Origin: Candidatus Hydrogenedentota bacterium | Lineage (GTDB): Bacteria > Hydrogenedentota > Hydrogenedentia > Hydrogenedentiales > CAITNO01 | NCBI GenBank assembly: GCA_903922535.1 | Contig: CAIXUF010001392.1 | Location: 1 to 16,478, forward strand | DNA: 16,478 nucleotides | Direction of reading: 5' to 3' | Shown: positions 6,258 to 12,942 of the stretch, one piece after another | How positions within the stretch are numbered: position 1 is the stretch's first letter | How the letters are laid out: every line of letters begins with the position of its first letter | Made by a program: the position numbers and the translations under genes | Notes under the pieces: generated by a model | The model's input: the letters and a program-made list of their open reading frames with translations, nothing else | Told to the model about the DNA's origin: nothing | Databases searched by the model: none

Positions 6258-7958
6258 TTACCGGCAGAGGTCGGCCGCGACCAGAAATTCGTGAATTCTT
6301 CCCGCAATCACCTCATTCCCTTTCGGGGTGAGATGACCGTCAAGCAGATAGTACAGCTTTCCCATGCCGAGGGAGGCCGCCTGGTGTTCCAATGCGTCCG
6401 TCACGGAAAAGGTGGTGATGCCTTTTTCACCCAGCCGTTTCTCGACAATCTTGATGGCGCGATACCTTTCCGACGCAAACTGGCCCCGTGTTCCCTGCGA
6501 GAGGAGCGCCCATGCGTCGTCGCCCAGCTCGTGATATTCGGGCGTGCAATAGACGGCAAAAGGCACGTTTCTTTGGGCGCACAGCGTGTGCATCCTTTCA
6601 ACATAATCGACAAGGAGGTCCACACCCTCGCACAGATCCGGGTACCAGTCCGTCCTGTTGACATCAACGATGGGTGAAAACTCCGGGGCGTCGGCGAAGA
6701 GGGCAACATCTGAAACGGGGGCTGCCGGCGCAAACCTCCAAGCCGACAGAAACCTGGCCGCCCAAGGCTTGAATGCCGTGGCGCATTCAAGCTGGTAATA
6801 CGCCGCGGAGTGGATGCGCAGCAGATATTCCTGGCGTTCGGGAAAGACGTTTGCCCTGCGCAGGTTGTTGACAATCTCGTGAAAGTACTCGAAGAAGGTC
6901 TGCTGCGCCTTGTCCACGGTCATCAGGCAGTCGTCAAAGTCATTCAGGAGAAACAATTGCAGCACGACACAGTCCGGTTTCAGGGCGAGACCACGCCTCT
7001 CAAGCATCCCAAGCTCCTGCAACGGTCCGGCGCCGTTCATGCCGCCATTGATGACCGAGATCCGCCCCGGGCCGTGCGGACGGTAGAGCCGGGCGAGCTT
7101 CTTCGCTATGGTGTTGTCCTGGCCCACGGCATGCCCCATCGTGAACGAGTCCCCAAGAAGGAGAATCCGGGTCTCTCCCGGCGCCTTGTCCGGAAACTCA
7201 CGATCCCGGAATCCTTGGCGGCTGATTCTATAGGTGATCTTCCTCTCCTGTTTGGCGGAAAGAGGCACCGTTTGTGTCGCCTCTGCGCCAGGGTTGAGCA
7301 GGAAAAGGTATTCCGAGTCGGGAATCCACAGCGCGTCATCCCCTTTGGGCGGACCAAAAGCCAGCCTCGCCCCGCCCTCCAGCAGCAGGGCGGCGCACAC
7401 CACGGACACCGCAAGTACCGCTAGATTGACCATCATGCCGCTGCCCAAGAAAGGGCGAAGAGGCGCATGAAGGGACGGGTTAGCCCTGTGAACGAGCGCA
7501 ACAATCCAGATCAACGACAGGCCCTGCACGACCGAGGTATCCCGCAACAGCGTCCAGCACAGCAACATCGCATATGCGCATGCAATGGAGGGCCGGGCAA
7601 GCCTGTGGAACAGCGTTATGGGAGCCGCCGGACGGCCGTCTTCCCTGCCCAGCCTGCCCGCCCACAACCAGACAAGCGCAAGGACCGCAACCCCGGCATC
7701 GGCGCAGGTGACGGGGTAAATGAACACCGTGGGGAACGGCACGGTGACCGCATGGATCAAAAGGGCGCACAAGCAGAACGAGGGTGAGGCCAGCACCGCT
7801 ACCAGGAGGTAGGCCAGCCAATGGACCCAACCCTCTCCCAGACAGGCGAGCAATACCGCGCCGACGGCTGCCAGCAACAGTCCCGGCAGAATCGTGAAGA
7901 CACCGCCCCGCCGAGCGGTCAAGGATTTTACCCTGTCGTGCGTTCGCGGCGACATCAT
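6258..7958 (-). CDS. Membrane-anchored SGNH-hydrolase-like protein
   Basis: About 566 residues in two parts. The N-terminal 200 residues carry several hydrophobic helices (about 20-42, 45-72, 76-100, 125-158 and 176-196). They are followed by an SGNH/GDSL esterase-like domain with the four blocks in order: LLLGDSFTMG with nucleophile Ser271, a glycine block INGGMNGAGP (304-312), LFLLNDFDD with Asn339, and LDGHLTPKGN with Asp540 and His542. The domain probably faces the periplasm and may deacetylate or acyl-transfer on a lipid or glycan; similar domains occur in polysaccharide O-acetylation proteins. Tandem ATGs at 7958/7955 are the likely start. GGAGG lies just upstream, better spaced for the second ATG. 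The frame remains open to a TTG at 8003 that has no ribosome binding site. The gene is monocistronic and convergent with the methyltransferase remnant. Substrate unknown. Confidence 0.75.
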   Translation of the reverse strand: MMSPRTHDRVKSLTARRGGVFTILPGLLLAAVGAVLLACLGEGWVHWLAYLLVAVLASPSFCLCALLIHAVTVPFPTVFIYPVTCADAGVAVLALVWLWAGRLGREDGRPAAPITLFHRLARPSIACAYAMLLCWTLLRDTSVVQGLSLIWIVALVHRANPSLHAPLRPFLGSGMMVNLAVLAVSVVCAALLLEGGARLAFGPPKGDDALWIPDSEYLFLLNPGAEATQTVPLSAKQERKITYRISRQGFRDREFPDKAPGETRILLLGDSFTMGHAVGQDNTIAKKLARLYRPHGPGRISVINGGMNGAGPLQELGMLERRGLALKPDCVVLQLFLLNDFDDCLMTVDKAQQTFFEYFHEIVNNLRRANVFPERQEYLLRIHSAAYYQLECATAFKPWAARFLSAWRFAPAAPVSDVALFADAPEFSPIVDVNRTDWYPDLCEGVDLLVDYVERMHTLCAQRNVPFAVYCTPEYHELGDDAWALLSQGTRGQFASERYRAIKIVEKRLGEKGITTFSVTDALEHQAASLGMGKLYYLLDGHLTPKGNEVIAGRIHEFLVAADLCR

Positions 7959-8095
7959 CCCTCCAAGACCTTTGCAGAATCCCAGCCTGCCCTGTTCCCA
8001 CAAGACTTATGCGCCTACCCCGGACGCCCCCGGCCCGTGTGCGTTTTCAAATGTTACCATGAGCCCGGTCGTGTTTTCCTCCCTGCCTGTGGGTC

Positions 8096-8209
8096 CTTCC
8101 AGGAATGGCGCAATGCTGAAATCGTACCCTCCCCCATCTCCACGAAAGAAGTCTTCCAAGGACGTCGTAACACTGAAATCTCATTCTCTCTCATCCCGGC
8201 GAAAGCGGG
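8096..8209. repeat. Two diverged direct repeats, period 57 bp
   Basis: Unit 1 (8096-8152) and unit 2 (8153-8209) both begin CTTCCA, share CTGAAATC at the same offset, and both end near CGAAAG. By eye they are about two-thirds identical over 57 bp. The second unit runs into the palindromic element at 8185-8280, so they may be parts of one composite repeat family. Confidence 0.45.
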
Positions 8210-8280
8210 GAACCAGTGCTCCGCGCGTGCGGGCCCTTGGTGGGACTGGATCCCCACCTTCGCGGGAAAGACGGGAGAGA
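8185..8280. repeat. REP/MITE-like palindromic element
   Basis: An imperfect inverted repeat with arms of about 33-36 bp (8185-8217 and 8245-8280), each starting TCTCTC at its outer end and ending CCAGT at its inner end, around a 27-bp centre. The arms differ at about six positions plus a 3-nt gap. The left arm contains CCCGGCGAAAGCGGGG, a small hairpin with a GAAA loop. This is the familiar bacterial REP-like sequence style (CCCGCGAAAGCGGGAA) spread by REP-associated tyrosine transposases. No transposase gene lies in this window. Confidence 0.65.
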
Positions 8281-8310
8281 GCGCATTTCGCCGAACAAAG
8301 AGTCCGGATT

Positions 8311-8337
8311 GGGTGTCCACATTCTTGGTGGGCACCC
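8311..8337. repeat. Strong hairpin next to the REP-like element
   Basis: GGGTGTCCAC (8311-8320) pairs with GTGGGCACCC (8328-8337) over 10 bp with one G-U wobble and a 7-nt loop, ATTCTTG. No T-run follows on either strand, so it is more likely another palindromic repeat than a terminator. It lies 125 bp before the SPASM radical SAM gene. The rest of the 7959-8462 gap holds no gene that I can support. Confidence 0.5.
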
Positions 8338-8462
8338 CGTCCCGATCATTCGGTGCGACCGGGATCTTGCGGGCACATTCCCGCCTGTGACAGAATCAAT
8401 TCAAGTGCCACGAGGAAGGCGAGACCGGGCGCTCTTCGACCGAAATGATCCGGAGGAGGATT

Positions 8463-9554
8463 ATGATTACAGACCTGCTGCTGAAAGCCTGCCGGCTCCT
8501 TGGCCGTCCCAATCGCATTCGGCACATCCGTGAGCATTTCAGACTGCACCGCGTTTGCGTCAAGCAGAGAAATGCCGGGCTTAACGAACTGGAAATACGC
8601 GAACATGCGGCAGTTTTGCGCAGTTTTCCGCGGAATCTCTTTCTTGACCCCATTCCCGCGTGCAACCTGAAGTGTCCCATCTGCCCCACTACCACGGGCT
8701 GGTCCAATCTGCGGCCCGACCTTCTCACGCCCGATGTGTTCAAGCGGATCACGGCCAGGCTTCCGCTCGGGTACTTTGAACGGGTGGCGCTTTACAATTG
8801 GGGCGAGCCCCTCATCAACAGGCATTTGACCTCCTATATCCGCTTTTTCAGGGAGAACGGGATCTTTACCGGGATTCATTCGAACATGAGTCTCCGCGAG
8901 TTTGAGGATGAATTCTTGGAGGATCTTGTGGGCAGCGGGCTCGACGAGCTTTGCGCAAGTGTTGACGGAGCCTCGCAGGAGAGTTATTCACAGTACCGGC
9001 GGGGCGGCGACTTTTCGCGGGTCATTCGCAACCTGAAGCGGTTGTCAGCGGCGAAGAAACGACTCGGAAGCGACACGCCCCGCGTGTTCTACAAGATGCT
9101 GCTCAACCGTTTCAACGAGCACGAGGTGGAGCAGGCCCGCGCTCTGGCGGCAGAGTGCGGCGTGGAATTCCTGCTCGATGAGCACTTCGGATTCCCCGAG
9201 GAAGAGCGCGACATGTGGATTGCCGAGTCTATGAAGCAGAAGTACGGCGACACACCGGTCACGAGCGTTTCGATGACGGGAGGGGGGGGTATTCACACGG
9301 AATGCCGGCAGATGTGGGATTCATTTATTGTCAATGCGAACGGCGACGTGTTTCCCTGCTGCCTGATTTGCCGGAGTGAATGGCGGGTCGGCAACATTCT
9401 CGACCAGACCTTCGGGGAAATATGGAACGGCGAACGCATGAGGACGTTGCGCCGCTATGCGGTGGACCCGGACGCCGCCCCTCCGGATTTCGAGAACCAC
9501 TGCCGCGAATGCGCCAACCGCTACTGCAAACACAAGGAATTCCTGGGGAAGTGA
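8463..9554 (+). CDS. Radical SAM/SPASM-domain protein
   Basis: A 363-residue radical SAM enzyme with an auxiliary-cluster domain. The radical SAM motif is CNLKCPIC (C67, C71, C74), preceded by NLFLDPIPA. YNWGEPLIN (111-119) matches the GGEP-type SAM-contact segment, and LDELCASVDGAS (160-171) is a later barrel strand. The C-terminal part carries seven more cysteines in a SPASM-like arrangement: C281, then CCLIC at 299-303, then C347, C350 and C355, which probably bind one or two extra [4Fe-4S] clusters. GNILDQTFGEIWNG (310-323) is typical of SPASM proteins. The first 55 residues are a basic extension. I chose the ATG at 8463 because GGAGG lies 6 nt upstream; the ATG at 8445 has no such site. 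No short precursor-peptide gene is evident beside it, so peptide maturation is not supported. A role in glycan, lipid or cofactor tailoring is equally possible. Confidence 0.88.
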   Translation: MITDLLLKACRLLGRPNRIRHIREHFRLHRVCVKQRNAGLNELEIREHAAVLRSFPRNLFLDPIPACNLKCPICPTTTGWSNLRPDLLTPDVFKRITARLPLGYFERVALYNWGEPLINRHLTSYIRFFRENGIFTGIHSNMSLREFEDEFLEDLVGSGLDELCASVDGASQESYSQYRRGGDFSRVIRNLKRLSAAKKRLGSDTPRVFYKMLLNRFNEHEVEQARALAAECGVEFLLDEHFGFPEEERDMWIAESMKQKYGDTPVTSVSMTGGGGIHTECRQMWDSFIVNANGDVFPCCLICRSEWRVGNILDQTFGEIWNGERMRTLRRYAVDPDAAPPDFENHCRECANRYCKHKEFLGK

Positions 9555-9578
9555 TGCGCGCCTGTTCGCCGCTGTTTC

Positions 9579-10709
9579 TCAGAGGGACGGAGTGTCCCGC
9601 AGTCTCCCCGCCATGACCGCCTCCTCCGCCCACTGAATCACGGCGGGCAGGTGAATGATCTGGTTTGTCCAGTACTTTACCGGATTGCGGCTGCGGTAGT
9701 TGTTTTGCCAGTCCGGCGTTGACAGGATGACGGCGGTGTCGGCGGTGACCATGCCGTTCCGCGTCTTTACTGCCCCCGTGACGGCAAGATGCCGCAGGGC
9801 CGCCGCCATTTCGTTCGCGGGATCCGCCAGCAGTGCCGGGTCACTGTGCGTGTGGGGAGCATCACGGCGCCACCGCTCCGCCGCCGAGACAAAGAACGAC
9901 TCCGGCAGCAGCGCTCCGCCGCCGTGCAATGTGTGCAGATACAGCAGCAGCGCGGTCAGGTGCACCGCATGCACCTCCACCAGCCCGCCCACCCGCGTCA
10001 GCAGTTCGCAGTCCAGCGCGCGCTGAAGCTCCCGGTCGGCATCCTCCGCCAGATAGAGCGGTTCGCCAAACACAACCGCGGACGTGTTGCGCACGGGATG
10101 CCAGGTTCGCGCCACGGGCAGGGCGGGAATGCGCAGCCCCGGATGGCGGCGCTGTGTGTGGTTGATGATGAATGCGGCCGAGCCCGGTTCCGTGAATTCG
10201 CCGCGGTATTCAAACCATGCCCCGGTCCGGCTGCGGGTGCGCCCGGGGAACAGGACCAGCGACCCGGGCCTGCCCAGTCTCTCAATCATTTGCCGCAACT
10301 GGGTCGGGCGCAACCGGTCACGGGAGATCAGCACGGCGCCGGTCATTCCACACAGGTGGTTCAAATTGAAGGGCAGGCAGTTCCAGGGGAATCCGCGGAA
10401 GAAATCGTCGCGCATGACGAAGCACGGGACGATCCCCTCCCGTGAACCCCAATGGATGCCGGGCCACAGGTCAATCGGGTCGTCCAGCCTGTGGTGGTTC
10501 GCCACAAACACCGCCGGACCCTGCCCGGGGCAACGGTCACCGTTCACCACGCGCACCCGCCGTTTCCAGCGGAACATGTGGCCCGCGACCAGGGCGATGT
10601 CTTTCGGACGGTCGGTAAACTCCGGCCGGCGGCGCAGCAGTCCGGCGCGCCAGAACAGGTACCGGATCAGTATCCAGAAGAATACCGACCAAGAGCAAAG
10701 GGTCTTCAT
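9579..10709 (-). CDS. PlsC/PlsB-superfamily acyltransferase with altered motif III
   Basis: A 376-residue protein of the glycerolipid acyltransferase superfamily, which transfers acyl groups to glycerol-3-phosphate, lysophospholipid or similar acceptors at the inner membrane. A hydrophobic N-terminal segment (about 6-22) probably anchors it. VANHHRLDDPID contains the catalytic HX4D motif (His72, Asp77). GAVLISRDR (124-132) corresponds to motif II. Motif III reads LFPGRTRSRTG (153-163) where FPEGTRSRTG is usual, so the conserved glutamate is missing. The long C-terminal region, with HLTALLLYLHTLHGGG and YRSRNPVKYW, goes beyond a minimal PlsC and recalls longer PlsB-like or Aas-like enzymes. 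The start ATG at 10709 is preceded only by a weak GGATGG. The gene converges on the SPASM radical SAM gene with 24 bp between the stops. Acceptor and activity are unproven. Confidence 0.75.
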   Translation of the reverse strand: MKTLCSWSVFFWILIRYLFWRAGLLRRRPEFTDRPKDIALVAGHMFRWKRRVRVVNGDRCPGQGPAVFVANHHRLDDPIDLWPGIHWGSREGIVPCFVMRDDFFRGFPWNCLPFNLNHLCGMTGAVLISRDRLRPTQLRQMIERLGRPGSLVLFPGRTRSRTGAWFEYRGEFTEPGSAAFIINHTQRRHPGLRIPALPVARTWHPVRNTSAVVFGEPLYLAEDADRELQRALDCELLTRVGGLVEVHAVHLTALLLYLHTLHGGGALLPESFFVSAAERWRRDAPHTHSDPALLADPANEMAAALRHLAVTGAVKTRNGMVTADTAVILSTPDWQNNYRSRNPVKYWTNQIIHLPAVIQWAEEAVMAGRLRDTPSL

Positions 10710-10732
10710 GTTGCCATCCAGAGATTTCAGCC

Positions 10733-10760
10733 ATGTTATCGAAGAGGTTCAGCAGGACAA
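10733..10760 (-). promoter_or_regulatory. Possible promoter of the acyltransferase gene
   Basis: On the minus strand, TTGTCC (10760-10755) and TAACAT (10738-10733) are separated by 16 bp, each matching 4 of 6 consensus bases. They lie 24-51 bp before the ATG at 10709. Confidence 0.3.
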
Positions 10761-10810
10761 TCGACAAGCAAGTGCGGCCAAAGAAGAGCCCCCACACTAC
10801 GCTGTTTCAT

Positions 10811-10838
10811 CCCCAATTCCCAATTAATGGTTCCCAAT
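10811..10838. repeat. Short CCCAAT-type repeat
   Basis: CCCCAATT, TTCCCAATT and TTCCCAAT recur within 28 bp in the spacer between the DUF1569-like gene and the acyltransferase gene. Such strings are common low-complexity intergenic sequence; no function is claimed. Confidence 0.35.
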
Positions 10839-10845
10839 CCCCCTG

Positions 10846-11301
10846 CTACACCCCGAACTGCCGCAGGTGATGCCCGAAATGGCGAACGTGAATGCGGTCC
10901 CAGCCGTCTACGCCGATGTCGCCGAACAACGGATGCGGGGCGGGCCGCAGCTCATCGGCCTGCACCAGGTTCAGATACTCCTCCAGCAGGCGCCGCAGGG
11001 TGTTCAGGTCGCCCGGTTCGCGCATCGTGACGCCCTTTTCCCGCAGCTTCTTTGGGATCTGGATGTTCTTGGGGACGGGGATGAGACCGCGCATAAAGAG
11101 CGGTCCAAGAACGTGCACCGTAATCCAGTTTCCGTAAAAGGGCATCTGTTTTGATCGTCCCATCGAATGGAGCACCACCCAGACAAGATGCTCGATCAGC
11201 GTGTTGCGCCGGAGCACACCCCAGCGCGGCACCGCGTCGGGCGCGATGCGCCCCAGCCGGGCGACAAGCCGCTCCACGTAGTCTGTGTCCAGATGTTCCA
11301 T
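10846..11301 (-). CDS. DUF1569 / DinB-like protein
   Basis: A 151-residue soluble protein resembling DUF1569 of the DinB/YfiT-like metalloenzyme superfamily. Seen features are DAVPRWGVLRRNTLIEHLVW (residues about 20-39), corresponding to the family's RWG...M...HL helix; IPVPKNIQIP; PGDLNTLRRLLEEYL; HPLFGDIGVDGWDRIHVRHF; and the C-terminal HFGHHLRQFGV. Histidines at the RNTLIEHL helix and in HFGHHLRQFG are candidate metal ligands, as in DinB proteins. The frame is open to 11400, but the ATG at 11301 has GAGGAA about 5 nt upstream and matches where family members start. It follows the aldehyde dehydrogenase gene in the same direction after a 171-bp gap, so it may have its own promoter. The biological role is unknown for the family. 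Confidence 0.75.
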   Translation of the reverse strand: MEHLDTDYVERLVARLGRIAPDAVPRWGVLRRNTLIEHLVWVVLHSMGRSKQMPFYGNWITVHVLGPLFMRGLIPVPKNIQIPKKLREKGVTMREPGDLNTLRRLLEEYLNLVQADELRPAPHPLFGDIGVDGWDRIHVRHFGHHLRQFGV

Positions 11302-11472
11302 TGCAGTTCCTCGAAATTGTGGCGATGCCTGTCCGACTTCGATTGGTTGGCCCTGGACGGTTCGTCCGCCTGTTACGCTGTGGATCTGTTCCCCGCCCAT
11401 TATGAAAGAATACTTAACGGGAAAGCCACTGCCGGCCCCCTCTCTATCGTTTCCTGTTGATCCTGACCGTCG

Positions 11473-12918
11473 CTATTTCACCGCGTGCGGCGGGGTGCGC
11501 AGGACCATGAGCCGGATCTCTGTCATGTCCTCAATGGCGTAACGGATGCCCTCGCGGCCGAGGCCGCTGTCCTTCACGCCGCCGTAGGGCATGTGATCAA
11601 CGCGCCATGAGGGCACGTCGCCGATGACCACGCCGCCCGCTTCGAGCGTGTCCCAGGCCTGGTGCGCCCGGTAGATGTCGCGGGTGAGCACGCCCGCCTG
11701 GAGGCCGAAACGGCTTTCGTTGACCTCGTCAAGGGCCGCGCTGAAATCGCTGAACCGGGTGAGCAGCGCCATCGGTCCGAAGAACTCCTCGCAGTAGGCG
11801 GGCTCGGTTTTCGGCACGTTCTCCAGCACCGTCGCCTCCACCATGCGCCCGTCGCGCCTGCCGCCGCACAGCACCCGCGCGCCCGCGGCCACGGCGGACT
11901 TGAGCCACTTTTCCATGCGTGACGCCTCGGCTTCGGATATGACCGGGCCGATGAAGGTGCATTCGCCCCTGGGGTCGCCCGCCTTCAGTCTGGCCACGGC
12001 CGCGACGAACTTGTCGCGGAAGGCATCATACAGGCTTTCATGCACCAGAATGCGCTGAACGCTGATGCAACTCTGTCCCGACTGGTAGAAGGCGCCGATA
12101 ACGCACCGTTCCACCGCATCGTCCAGGTTGTTCCAGGTCTCGTCGAGGATCACGGCGGCGTTGCCGCCCAGTTCCAGCACGACCTTCTTCTTGCCCGCGC
12201 GCGCCTTCAGGTCCCAGCCCACCTCGGGTGACCCGGTGAAGCTGAGCAGCTTGAGCCGCTCGTCCACCGTGAACAGGTCCGCGCCGTCGCGGCGGCACGG
12301 CAGAATCGAGAACGCGCCCTCGGGCAGCGTGGTTTCGGCCAGCACCTCGCCGATAATGAGCGCGCCGAGGGGGGTCAGGCTCGCGGGTTTGAGCACAAAG
12401 GGGCAGCCCACCGCCAGCGCCGGGGCCACCTTGTGCGCCGCAAGGTTGAGCGGGAAGTTGAACGGCGAAATGAACGAGCAGGGACCGATGGGCACGCGCT
12501 TCCACATGCCGCTGTAACCCCGCGACCGCGCGCTGCGGTCCATGGGGACGACCTCGCCGCCGATGTTGACCGCGCATTCGGCGGCCACCTTGAAGGTGTC
12601 GATGAGCCGGGCCACCTCGCCGCGGCTGTCGCGGATCGGTTTGCCGCCTTCGACGCACAGCGAGTAGGCCAGTTCCTCGGCGCGCTCCCTGAAGCGCGCC
12701 ACGCAGTGCTCCAGCACGGCCTGCCGCTCGTAGCCGGCCATCTTCGCCATGGGCTCGGCGGCCTTCACCGCCGCGCCAATGGCTGCGTCAATCGCCGCGG
12801 CATCGGCCATCGCCACGCGCGTGGCCACTTCGCCCGTGTATTTGTCGATGACCTCCAGGTCGGTGTTGGCCTGCACGGGCCTGTTCGCCAGATAGTACGG
12901 ATAGCGTTCCTTCAGCAT
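11473..12918 (-). CDS. NAD(P)-dependent aldehyde dehydrogenase
   Basis: A 481-residue member of the aldehyde dehydrogenase superfamily, oxidising an aldehyde to the acid (or acyl-CoA) with NAD(P). Active-site elements are complete: SPFNFPLN with the oxyanion-hole Asn154, FVLKPAS (Lys177) for cofactor binding, FTGSPEVG (227-234), ELGGNAAVI with general-base Glu249, and GQSCISVQR with nucleophile Cys284. EEFFGPMALL and PYGGVKDSGLGREG near the C-terminus are also typical. Length is normal and there is no signal peptide. The ATG at 12918 has GGGAG about 9 nt upstream. It starts 24 bp after the stop of the acetolactate synthase-like gene and should be co-transcribed with it. It looks closer to the broad lactaldehyde/glyceraldehyde-3-phosphate (non-phosphorylating) group than to betaine aldehyde enzymes, but the substrate cannot be fixed by reading. 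Confidence 0.9.
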   Translation of the reverse strand: MLKERYPYYLANRPVQANTDLEVIDKYTGEVATRVAMADAAAIDAAIGAAVKAAEPMAKMAGYERQAVLEHCVARFRERAEELAYSLCVEGGKPIRDSRGEVARLIDTFKVAAECAVNIGGEVVPMDRSARSRGYSGMWKRVPIGPCSFISPFNFPLNLAAHKVAPALAVGCPFVLKPASLTPLGALIIGEVLAETTLPEGAFSILPCRRDGADLFTVDERLKLLSFTGSPEVGWDLKARAGKKKVVLELGGNAAVILDETWNNLDDAVERCVIGAFYQSGQSCISVQRILVHESLYDAFRDKFVAAVARLKAGDPRGECTFIGPVISEAEASRMEKWLKSAVAAGARVLCGGRRDGRMVEATVLENVPKTEPAYCEEFFGPMALLTRFSDFSAALDEVNESRFGLQAGVLTRDIYRAHQAWDTLEAGGVVIGDVPSWRVDHMPYGGVKDSGLGREGIRYAIEDMTEIRLMVLRTPPHAVK

Positions 12919-12942
12919 GACATTGCTCTCCCGTGTGTTGGG

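Noticed and set aside
8096..8280. CRISPR array
   Set aside because: Only two diverged direct repeats, no regular spacers, and the structure is a palindromic REP-like element.
8463..9554. RiPP (radical SAM-modified peptide) system around the SPASM protein
   Set aside because: No small precursor ORF with a ribosome binding site, no recognition-domain protein and no exporter gene lie next to it.
9789..10827. Several overlapping plus-strand open frames opposite the acyltransferase
   Set aside because: No recognisable domain, overlapping each other in different frames, and antisense to a gene with an intact HX4D motif.
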